8,478 nt of DNA from NCBI GenBank assembly GCA_023252115.1, contig JAHEXM010000058.1, forward strand, positions 1 to 8,478, written 5' to 3'. Positions within the stretch are counted from its first letter, which is position 1, and the number at the start of each line of letters is the position of its first letter. The stretch is from Micrococcales bacterium (GTDB lineage: Bacteria > Actinomycetota > Actinomycetes > S36-B12 > UBA10799). Made by a program: the position numbers and the translations under genes. This document shows, piece after piece, positions 1 through 5,164 of the stretch. The notes under the pieces were generated by a model. The model did no database searches. It was not told the origin of the DNA and saw only the letters and a program-made list of their open reading frames with translations.

Positions 1-53
1 ATTGCAAATGACGCGTCAGCCTATTCGCAGACGAGGCGCAATGGGCGGCGAGG

Positions 54-440
54 TCATTCGGGTGATGGCGCCTCGGGTTGTAGCACCCCAAAGATGTTGT
101 TGTCGGTATCGCGCAAATAAGCAACCCTGCCAACGCCAGGAATCGCCATGGGCTCCATGGCGATTGCTGCATCGTGTTTGGTGGCGGTGTTCAGCGCCTC
201 ATCGAGGTCTTCGACCTCGGTCGTCAGGACGAAGGCAGTCACCGGTCCGCCAGCAGCCGGCGGTTCGCCCATTCGCGGCATGATCGCGCCGTTGATCCCC
301 GGCTCACCCTCGCCAGTGTCGATCAACCAATAGTCGTTTTTGTCCCACTGGGTGATCTTCCAGCCGAAGAGCGCCGTGTAGAGCTCGATCGCCTTGGCTG
401 GGTCACTGGAGTGGATTTCGAAATGCACTGGACGTCCCAT
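54..440 (-). CDS. VOC family (glyoxalase/bleomycin-resistance fold) protein
   Basis: This is a 128-residue protein of the vicinal oxygen chelate superfamily. It opens with the beta strand GRPVHFEIHS, continues with DPAKAIELYTALFGW (residues 13-27), the EPGINGAI strand (46-53), a second-module strand around PVTAFVLTTEV (66-76), a DLDEAL helix, and closes with IPGVGRVAYLRDTDNNIFGVLQP (100-122). That closing motif is typical of actinobacterial glyoxalase-like proteins. His6, Glu8 or His10 and a second-module acidic residue could be metal ligands, but the substrate cannot be told. The open frame extends 56 codons further upstream, to 608. That part is arginine-rich and unlike the family, so I start at the ATG at 440, where homology begins and the length fits a two-module domain. 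No strong ribosome site precedes it. It lies downstream of the membrane-protein gene on the same strand, 139 bp away, so co-transcription is possible but not shown. Confidence 0.85.
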   Translation of the reverse strand: MGRPVHFEIHSSDPAKAIELYTALFGWKITQWDKNDYWLIDTGEGEPGINGAIMPRMGEPPAAGGPVTAFVLTTEVEDLDEALNTATKHDAAIAMEPMAIPGVGRVAYLRDTDNNIFGVLQPEAPSPE

Positions 441-579
441 GGGTCCATCTTCGGCAAACCATGTGCATGTTGCCAGCCGAGATCTCTTGCTGCTTTGCGC
501 GCCTGCCGGCGAAACACGCCGGGCGTTTCGGACCCGGCGGCGCGGAAAGCGAGGCGGTGGACGCGGAAAGCAGCAGGGT

Positions 580-1137
580 TCAGATGCTGATCGTGTGGTA
601 CACAACAAATATGTAACTGGCCAAAACCGCAGTAGTCACCACAGCCAGTATCAAGTCTTGCACTCGCGAGCGAAGGAAGACGCCGATGAGTGCCAGCACG
701 ATGAGCGCAATCTGAAAGTTCGTATCGGTACCGAATGACAAGTCATGCGTAACTATTTGGCGAACGAAACTCAGAATCGGCAGAGCGGCAAGTACGAGGA
801 AGAACAGCCTGCGCTGCTTGTTGAAATAAACCGCGGGGTCCTCGTCGTCGCTGTTGTTCAAGAGTTCCGCTAGCACCACGGCGCCAATGGGCAGACATAA
901 GAAGAGCATCAGGTTGGTGGTCTGAATCGTGGTTGTGGTGGTGCGCTGGTAATAGGCCGTGGCGATCCAGATCTCGATCACGAGGAGCAGCAAGAAGATC
1001 TGCCAGATAATCGCGGCCGGGTATAAGCGCTGAGCACCTCGGTTCTTCACTTCGTCCGTGAGCCTGCTGAGCACCCTCACCAATGCGTCCCCTGCAACGA
1101 TGGCAAAAAAGAACCAGATGAAATCCCCGGCATCCAC
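580..1137 (-). CDS. Six-helix integral membrane protein of unknown function
   Basis: I do not recognise the family of this 185-residue protein. Hydrophobic segments suggest six transmembrane helices at about 5-22, 40-63, 75-93, 110-128, 141-155 and 160-181. Between helices 3 and 4 lies a polar loop with NNSDDEDPAVYFNKQRR. A run of five threonines (66-70) follows helix 2. No catalytic or transport motif is visible. The start is a GTG. An in-frame stop lies two codons upstream, and GGAAGGG (minus strand, 1147-1153) sits 9 nt before it, so GTG is well supported. The gene is transcribed away from the DUF3263 gene across a 175-bp spacer. The VOC gene lies downstream on the same strand. Cytoplasmic-membrane location is inferred from hydropathy only. 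Confidence 0.72.
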   Translation of the reverse strand: MDAGDFIWFFFAIVAGDALVRVLSRLTDEVKNRGAQRLYPAAIIWQIFLLLLVIEIWIATAYYQRTTTTTIQTTNLMLFLCLPIGAVVLAELLNNSDDEDPAVYFNKQRRLFFLVLAALPILSFVRQIVTHDLSFGTDTNFQIALIVLALIGVFLRSRVQDLILAVVTTAVLASYIFVVYHTISI

Positions 1138-1146
1138 GACTCAAGT

Positions 1147-1153
1147 CCCTTCC
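1147..1153 (-). promoter_or_regulatory. Ribosome binding site deciding a GTG start
   Basis: Read on the minus strand this is GGAAGGG, 9 nt before the GTG at 1137. Together with the in-frame stop at 1141-1143 it fixes the start of the membrane-protein gene. Confidence 0.6.
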
Positions 1154-1312
1154 ACTGTCACAAGACCCCTATGGCACGGTCGGCGGCTACGCAAGCAACG
1201 GTCCCACCAGTGGCGAACATTTCCAGTCAACGAATTGCCCAATCTGGCGCCGGCGTCGGCCAAAGTTGTGCGAACGGGGTGAATTGTCGGAGCGGCGTGC
1301 AAGGTTGCGGTT

Positions 1313-1618
1313 ATGAAGATTCATGCCGACGCGACGGCGATAGATCTGCGCGACAGCGCGGGTGACGAGCCTGCCTGTCGTGAGCTAACGGATGTCGAAA
1401 AGCAGATATTGGACTTCGAGCACAACGTGTGGCGTTTTGCGGGATCGAAGGAGGAGGCCATCCGGCGCAGATTCGGAATCAGCGCTGCTCGGTATTTTCA
1501 AATGCTGAATTCGCTATTGGACTTCCCCGAGGCAATGACGTACGACCCCATGGTGGTTCGCCGGCTACGGCGCCTGCGTCGGTCGCGACGTCGAGCCCGG
1601 CATCTGAGCAGGCAATGA
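1313..1618 (+). CDS. DUF3263 domain protein (small basic, HTH-like)
   Basis: This 101-residue protein carries the actinobacterial DUF3263 signature. ELTDVEKQILDFEHNVWRF at about 24-42 is followed by GSKEEAIRRRFGISAARYFQ (44-63), then MLNSLLDFPEAMTYDPMVVRRLRRLR. The middle reads like a helix-turn-helix (IRRRFGISAARYFQMLNSL). The C-terminal 20 residues are dominated by arginine, which suggests nucleic-acid binding. The domain's function is not established; DNA binding is my inference. The ATG at 1313 has AAGG at 1301-1304, 8 nt upstream. Its last 54 bases overlap the 3' end of gpgS on the opposite strand, so the basic tail is encoded antisense to the end of gpgS. Confidence 0.85.
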   Translation: MKIHADATAIDLRDSAGDEPACRELTDVEKQILDFEHNVWRFAGSKEEAIRRRFGISAARYFQMLNSLLDFPEAMTYDPMVVRRLRRLRRSRRRARHLSRQ

Positions 1619-2599
1619 ATCGCCCTTCACTGACAAGTCGATCACTCGGTATTCCGCCAGCGTTACCAGTGGCGGACGCTCTAGCCCCGACACATCGTGC
1701 GACGTTACGACGTAACCATCAGGAGTGCGATCAAACTGGGCGATCGCTGGTCCGAGTTCGCCATTGCATTGAATACTGCCGTCTTGACCCAGGCGACTCA
1801 TTGCCGTCTGAATGATTTCGGCCGCCATCCGGCCCAATCGCTGTTCGTCGTGATGGCGATGAACCCGCACACCGAGATCGACCTGAGCGATTGCCTCCAT
1901 GCCGACGGCATTGAGTGTGTCGACGAGCAATGCGAACTCGACGCCATATCCGCAGGGAAACGGCAAGCACTCGAGCAACGATCGCCGTGCTGCATATTCG
2001 CCAGCGAGGGGCTGAATCACTCCAGCGAGTTCCGGCCAATGCAGGTTTATCAACGGCCGAGCCACCAGCTCCGTTACTCGACCACCACCGGCCGGCGTGA
2101 TTTCGGTGCCTTCAACAAATGGTCGTTCGTAGACGGCCTTCACCAACTGGATATTGCGATCTGCCAGGAGCGGCCCCAGCAGCCCGATGACGTACGACGA
2201 GGTAAACGACCGCAAATCAGCATCGACAAATACGACGAGGTCCCCTGTCGTTTCAACCAGGCCGCGCCACATCGCCTCGCCCTTGCCATCAACCACCGGC
2301 ACATGAGGCAAGACGTCATCGCGATGAATAACGGTGGCTCCGGCTGCAGCTGCAACGGCACTCGTCTTGTCGGTTGAACCTGAATCGAGCACGACAAGTT
2401 CGTCCACCAGGGGGTGGGCAATGTCCGCCAATTCACGCCGGATCGTCCGGACGATTGAGCCAACCGTCGCCTCTTCATTCAGTGCCGGCAGGATCACCGA
2501 GACTGTGGTGTCGCCCTTTTTGGCGAGCAAATCGGCCAGGGACCAGTCGGTCGCTGCTGACGTGCGGTGGGCAAGGAGGCCACGTGCACGTGCGTCCAT
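1565..2599 (-). CDS. gpgS: Glucosyl-3-phosphoglycerate synthase
   Basis: A 344-residue retaining glycosyltransferase of the GT-A fold (GT81). The family transfers glucose from UDP-glucose (some members also use ADP- or GDP-glucose) to 3-phosphoglycerate. In mycobacteria this is the first step toward methylglucose lipopolysaccharide; elsewhere it leads to glucosylglycerate, a compatible solute. Visible motifs are the nucleotide-binding strand VSVILPALNEEATV (33-46), LDSGSTDKT (71-79), the conserved lysine of DGKGEAMW (104-111), the metal-binding DAD of VFVDADLRSF (123-132), acceptor-side GGGRVTELVARPL (171-183), QPLAGEYA (196-203), CGYGVE (216-221) and the RVH motif (245-247). The length is near the family norm; the last ~20 residues (GDSLPAQMPGSTSRP...) look like a variable tail. 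ATG 2599 follows AAGGGGG (2608-2614, minus strand) by 8 nt. No GpgP phosphatase is in the window. It is divergent from the SAM-regulated operon and convergent with the DUF3263 gene, overlapping it by 54 bp. Confidence 0.93.
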   Translation of the reverse strand: MDARARGLLAHRTSAATDWSLADLLAKKGDTTVSVILPALNEEATVGSIVRTIRRELADIAHPLVDELVVLDSGSTDKTSAVAAAAGATVIHRDDVLPHVPVVDGKGEAMWRGLVETTGDLVVFVDADLRSFTSSYVIGLLGPLLADRNIQLVKAVYERPFVEGTEITPAGGGRVTELVARPLINLHWPELAGVIQPLAGEYAARRSLLECLPFPCGYGVEFALLVDTLNAVGMEAIAQVDLGVRVHRHHDEQRLGRMAAEIIQTAMSRLGQDGSIQCNGELGPAIAQFDRTPDGYVVTSHDVSGLERPPLVTLAEYRVIDLSVKGDSLPAQMPGSTSRPTQAP

Positions 2600-2607
2600 G
2601 AGTGAAA

Positions 2608-2614
2608 CCCCCTT
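2608..2614 (-). promoter_or_regulatory. Ribosome binding site of gpgS
   Basis: AAGGGGG on the minus strand, 8 nt before the ATG at 2599, supports that start over downstream codons. Confidence 0.6.
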
Positions 2615-2667
2615 GGCAGAAGACGGGCGTTAAGAGCTATCGTTGCAAGACCATTGGTATTGCGCAC

Positions 2668-2687
2668 GTGACCGTGATCACTGTCAC
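2668..2687. promoter_or_regulatory. 20-bp palindrome, two overlapping CRP-type boxes
   Basis: GTGACCGTGATCACTGTCAC is symmetric at 9 of 10 base-pair positions (only C2673/T2682 breaks it). It can be read as GTGA-N2-GTGA-TCAC-N2-TCAC. Each outer half pairs with an inner half as GTGA-N6-TCAC, the CRP/GlxR-type spacing, giving two boxes offset by 6 bp (2668-2681 and 2674-2687). It lies about 70-90 bp upstream of the gpgS start and 54 bp before the riboswitch, so a dimeric regulator could act on either promoter. The palindrome is directly visible; assignment to a CRP-family regulator is inferred. Confidence 0.45.
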
Positions 2688-2740
2688 CTTTTCGTGGCAC
2701 ACGATTCCTGCGAGAATATCGGCGGTAATAACTACAGATT

Positions 2741-2890
2741 GCTCATCCAGAGGGGCAGAGGGACCGGCCCGGTGAAGCCCCGGCAACCATCGACTGAGCG
2801 TCGATTCAGACCATTATGGTCTGGGCTAGCTCACGAGACCGGTGCCAACTCCGACTCGGACCGCGCCAGCGGTGACCGGGACAGATGAGG
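2741..2890 (+). promoter_or_regulatory. SAM riboswitch (S-box, SAM-I class)
   Basis: The leader has the conserved S-box blocks in order: CTCATCCAGAGG, then GAGGGACCGGCCC, then GGTGAAGCCCCGGCAACC (2771-2788), a variable hairpin region, GGTGCCAACTCC (2841-2852), and ACAGATGAG (2881-2889). P1 is a perfect 6-bp helix, CTCATC 2742-2747 with GATGAG 2884-2889. P4 is visible as ACCGC/GCGGT (2860-2864/2869-2873) extended by TCGG/CCGG. The P3 region contains ATCGAC/GTCGAT (2789-2794/2800-2805) and an extra hairpin CAGACC/GGTCTG (2807-2812/2818-2823). The class binds S-adenosylmethionine and lowers expression of methionine genes. No terminator fits between P1 and the start codon. The Shine-Dalgarno run GGGAAGG begins in the 3' strand of P1, so control of translation initiation is likely. 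A SAM-I/IV variant is the alternative class. Confidence 0.88.
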
Positions 2891-2895
2891 GAAGG
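2889..2895 (+). promoter_or_regulatory. Shine-Dalgarno touching riboswitch P1
   Basis: GGGAAGG lies 7 nt before the ATG at 2903. Its first base is the last base of P1. It rules out the ATG at 2885, which is inside P1 and has no ribosome site, and it makes direct masking by the SAM-bound aptamer plausible. Confidence 0.65.
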
Positions 2896-2902
2896 CCTCG
2901 CT

Positions 2903-4183
2903 ATGACAACAGTTGCAGACGCACCCACGCCTCGGGCAGAGGCGTCACCCACCTATGACTTCGGTCCCGCCACCGGCTTGGTCTGCCGCGAGTGCGGTGC
3001 CGTGTATGACCTTGGTGCCGCTTACGCGTGCATGGAATGCTTTGGCCCACTTGAAGTCAGCTACGACTTCGGCACGGTGACCCGTGAACAAATCGAGGCT
3101 GGCCCGTCATCGTTGTGGCGCTACAGCGCACTGTTGCCAGTAAGTGCTGGTTCGGTTGATGAACCGAACCTGGCCCCAGGCTGGACACGGCTGATTCACG
3201 CCCACAACTTGGCCGAGGAACTCGGCATCCAGACTCTGTGGATCAAAGATGACAGCGGCAATCCCACCCACTCCTTCAAGGACCGCGTCGTAGCCGTTGC
3301 GCAGAGCGCCGCACGCCGACTTGATCTCGGGACTCTGTCGTGCGCGAGTACCGGCAACTTGGCACACGCCGTTGCAGCTGCAGCAGCACGCGGCGGCATG
3401 AAGTCAGTCGTAATCATTCCCCACGACCTCGAAGACGGTAAGACCGTTACAACTGCTACCTACGGCGGCAAGCTGCTCGCTGTCGAAGGTAACTACGACG
3501 ACGTCAACCGGTTGTGTGGCGAGCTCATCGGAGACCCACTTACCGAAGATTGGGGATTCGTCAACGTCAATCTGCGTCCCTATTACGCCGAGGGATCAAA
3601 GACTGTCGGCTATGAAATTGCAGAGCAGCTTGGTTGGCGCCTGCCCAAGCAAGTCGTTATTCCTGTCGCGTCGGGTGCTCTGCTGACCAAGGTCGACAAA
3701 GCGTGGCGCGAACTCATCGAGTTGGGCTTGGTTGAAGACACTGAGTACAAGGTGTTTGGCGCACAAGCGGTTGGTTGTTCTCCGGTCGAGCAGGCATTCA
3801 AGGCTGGTCACGACGTGGTGCGCCCGGTCAAACCCAACACCATCGCGAAGTCGTTGGCGATTGGTAATCCAGCCGACGGACCGTATGCACTTGATGTTGT
3901 CCGGCGCACGCTTGGCTCGATCGGCGCAGTCGACGATGACGCAGTAGTTGACGGAATTCGTCAGCTTGCTCGTACCGAAGGTGTATTTGCCGAGACGGCT
4001 GGTGGTGTGGTGATCGCAACGCTTAAGCAGCTGATCGCTTCTGGTGAACTGGACCCGAACGAAGAGACGGTCATTCTCAACACCGGCGATGGGCTCAAAA
4101 CGTTGGATGCGGTGATCGGGCAAGTTGGCCCAACTGCAACGATTCAGGCTCACGTGGAAGACGTACGAAAGGCATTGGCATGA
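2903..4183 (+). CDS. thrC: Threonine synthase-family PLP enzyme, probable MetM-type homocysteine synthase
   Basis: This is a 426-residue fold-type II PLP enzyme. A zinc-ribbon-like CX2C-X11-CX2C (Cys28, 31, 43, 46) precedes the catalytic domain. The Schiff-base lysine is Lys126 in NPTHSFKDR. The substrate/cofactor loop is CASTGNLAHA (147-156), the glycine-rich loop VASGALLTK (255-263), and the C-terminal NTGDGLKT (393-400) matches threonine synthases. Family reaction: O-phosphohomoserine to threonine, in the cytoplasm. Two facts argue for methionine synthesis instead: the gene sits under a SAM riboswitch, and a ThiS/CysO-type sulfur carrier overlaps its stop codon by ATGA. In Streptomyces such a pair (MetM/MetO) is reported to turn O-phosphohomoserine into homocysteine with carrier thiocarboxylate as sulfur donor; I recall this from the literature and infer it here. 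Start at ATG 2903 because GGGAAGG lies 7 nt upstream; ATG 2885 lies inside the riboswitch helix. Plain threonine synthase remains the alternative; the family call itself is firm. Confidence 0.92.
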   Translation: MTTVADAPTPRAEASPTYDFGPATGLVCRECGAVYDLGAAYACMECFGPLEVSYDFGTVTREQIEAGPSSLWRYSALLPVSAGSVDEPNLAPGWTRLIHAHNLAEELGIQTLWIKDDSGNPTHSFKDRVVAVAQSAARRLDLGTLSCASTGNLAHAVAAAAARGGMKSVVIIPHDLEDGKTVTTATYGGKLLAVEGNYDDVNRLCGELIGDPLTEDWGFVNVNLRPYYAEGSKTVGYEIAEQLGWRLPKQVVIPVASGALLTKVDKAWRELIELGLVEDTEYKVFGAQAVGCSPVEQAFKAGHDVVRPVKPNTIAKSLAIGNPADGPYALDVVRRTLGSIGAVDDDAVVDGIRQLARTEGVFAETAGGVVIATLKQLIASGELDPNEETVILNTGDGLKTLDAVIGQVGPTATIQAHVEDVRKALA

Positions 4184-4479
4184 GTTCTGAGGTGACCGTT
4201 CGGATCCCAACGATCTTGCGGACCTACACCGGCGGTGCGGCCGAAGTATCAGTAGATCCGACATCAGTCGACGGCGGTCCAGTCTTGGCAGGTGTCATCA
4301 ATGCGCTTGACGCCGACCACCCAGGCATCAAAGCTCGGATCTTGGATGACGGCGGAGCGTTGCGTCGCTTCGTCAACATCTACGTAGGTGACGAGGATGT
4401 TCGTTTCGCGGGTGGTCTGGAGACTCCGACGCCCGGCGGATCTCAGATCAGCGTCATTCCCGCAGTAGCCGGCGGCTAA
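4180..4479 (+). CDS. ThiS/MoaD-family sulfur carrier protein (CysO/MetO type)
   Basis: This 99-residue ubiquitin-fold protein closely resembles mycobacterial CysO. It has VTVRIPTILRTYTGG near the N-terminus, HPGIKARILDDGGALRRFVNIYVGDEDVRF (47-76) and a C-terminal IPAVAGG. The terminal Gly-Gly is the hallmark of carriers whose C-terminus is adenylated by an E1-like enzyme and turned into a thiocarboxylate. In M. tuberculosis CysO feeds cysteine synthesis through CysM and the JAMM protease Mec; neither gene is here. The ATG overlaps the stop of the upstream PLP enzyme (ATGA), with AAAGG at 4168-4172, so the two are translationally coupled and share riboswitch control. That context points to sulfur delivery for homocysteine formation (MetO role, inferred). 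Molybdopterin or thiamine carrier is less likely given the CysO-like sequence. Confidence 0.93.
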   Translation: MSSEVTVRIPTILRTYTGGAAEVSVDPTSVDGGPVLAGVINALDADHPGIKARILDDGGALRRFVNIYVGDEDVRFAGGLETPTPGGSQISVIPAVAGG

Positions 4480-4481
4480 CG

Positions 4482-4538
4482 TCCCGCAAGGTGGAACATC
4501 GTGTCGCCATAGCGACGGTTTTGTTCCACATTGCGGGA
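4482..4538 (+). terminator. Long three-part hairpin, possible operon terminator
   Basis: TCCCGCAA (4482-4489) pairs with TTGCGGGA (4531-4538). After one G/A mismatch, GTGGAACA (4491-4498) pairs with TGTTCCAC (4522-4529). A small internal loop leads to GTCGC/GCGAC (4503-4507/4512-4516) closing on CATA. It starts three bases after the carrier's stop codon, which suits a terminator, but no U-run follows (AGGGG does). The length and modular symmetry also suit a dispersed REP-like element or an operator. Confidence 0.5.
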
Positions 4539-4560
4539 GGGGTACGTGATCGCATAGCGT
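4531..4560 (+). promoter_or_regulatory. Candidate leaderless promoter of the lipoprotein gene
   Basis: TTGCGG (4531-4536), an 18-bp spacer and TAGCGT (4555-4560) resemble an actinobacterial -35/-10 pair. The -10 ends 7 nt before the ATG at 4568, so transcription would start at or next to the A of ATG. No Shine-Dalgarno is seen near that ATG, which agrees with a leaderless mRNA. The -35 lies in the right arm of the hairpin. Confidence 0.4.
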
Positions 4561-4567
4561 CGGCAAC

Positions 4568-5080
4568 ATGCAGCTCAACGGTCGTCGGTCGGTAGTCGCT
4601 TTTGCAGGTGTAGTTCTGATCACGGCGGGGACAGCCGCTTGCAGCGATAAATCGCCAGAAGCTCAACAGTCAGCCTCAGCGCTGCAATCGTCGCAGGCTG
4701 CTGAAATTCGTCCCAGCGGAGTCCCCGGAGGAATTGTCGGGACTAACCTGACCATGGCCAAGCCATCCGGAAACAAGAGCACCTCGTATGTCTACGGGAC
4801 CCTGAAGAACTTCGGTGCGCAAACCAACATTGTTCGGGCAACCGCACTGGTTGCCACGGCTGGTGCAGTACTCCAGCAAGGTGGCGCTACAGCTCCGGGC
4901 GGCATACCGGCCCCGGTCGGAACCACCGACAAAACCGTCATTCCGCTAACTCCAAGCGGGTACCGCGTCCAACTCAACGGCGTAAATTTGACGCTCGACA
5001 ACGACGGTCAAATCACCCTGAACTTGTTTGGTGCCAACGGCACGGTGTCGCAGGTCGAGGTCACCGTCGGGACCACCTAA
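4568..5080 (+). CDS. Putative lipoprotein with PCu(A)C-like domain lacking copper ligands
   Basis: This is a 170-residue exported protein. The N-terminus has RR, a hydrophobic stretch VVAFAGVVLITAGTAA and a cysteine (residue 25, TAAC-SDKS) that fits a lipobox, so it is probably a lipid-anchored protein on the outer face of the membrane. A Ser/Gln-rich linker follows to about 45. From about 70 the order of strands resembles PCu(A)C (DUF461) copper chaperones: TSYVYGTLKNFG, then a module ending VIPLTPSGYRVQLNGVNLTL and QITLNLFGANGTVSQVEVTV. The histidine expected after PSGY is arginine, and no His/Met ligand set is visible, so copper binding is unlikely. The fold match is by eye and moderate. 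An in-frame stop at 4547-4549 and the lack of other starts fix ATG 4568. It lies 88 bp after the sulfur-carrier gene, with the hairpin between, and is probably transcribed separately. Confidence 0.75.
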   Translation: MQLNGRRSVVAFAGVVLITAGTAACSDKSPEAQQSASALQSSQAAEIRPSGVPGGIVGTNLTMAKPSGNKSTSYVYGTLKNFGAQTNIVRATALVATAGAVLQQGGATAPGGIPAPVGTTDKTVIPLTPSGYRVQLNGVNLTLDNDGQITLNLFGANGTVSQVEVTVGTT

Positions 5081-5164
5081 GGCTAATTGCCGAGTTCGTC
5101 GAAGCTCACCAAAAATGACCATTGATCGTGTTTGGGGCACTGCCGAGGCGGGCATATCGATCGC

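Noticed and set aside
441..608. 56-codon N-terminal extension of the VOC frame
   Set aside because: It is arginine/proline-rich, unlike the family, and the VOC domain begins exactly at the ATG at 440.
743..1144. 133-codon minus-strand frame overlapping the membrane-protein gene
   Set aside because: It is a shifted reading of the membrane-protein gene, rich in Arg/His/Ser with no hydrophobic or domain pattern.
1138..1312. Divergent spacer searched for promoters and operators
   Set aside because: Only poor -35/-10 matches and a GC-rich patch (GGCGCCGGCGTCGGCC) were found; nothing is strong enough to call.
1697..2377. 226-codon plus-strand frame opposite gpgS
   Set aside because: It is antisense to a gene with clear GT81 motifs, has no ribosome site or recognisable domain, and its length comes from codon bias of gpgS.
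2885..2902. ATG at 2885 as the start of the threonine-synthase-family gene
   Set aside because: It lies inside the 3' strand of riboswitch P1 with no ribosome site, while ATG 2903 has GGGAAGG at 7 nt.
3596..4264. 222-codon minus-strand frame opposite the threonine-synthase-family gene
   Set aside because: It is a shadow of a conserved enzyme, Arg/Cys/His-rich, with no recognisable domain.
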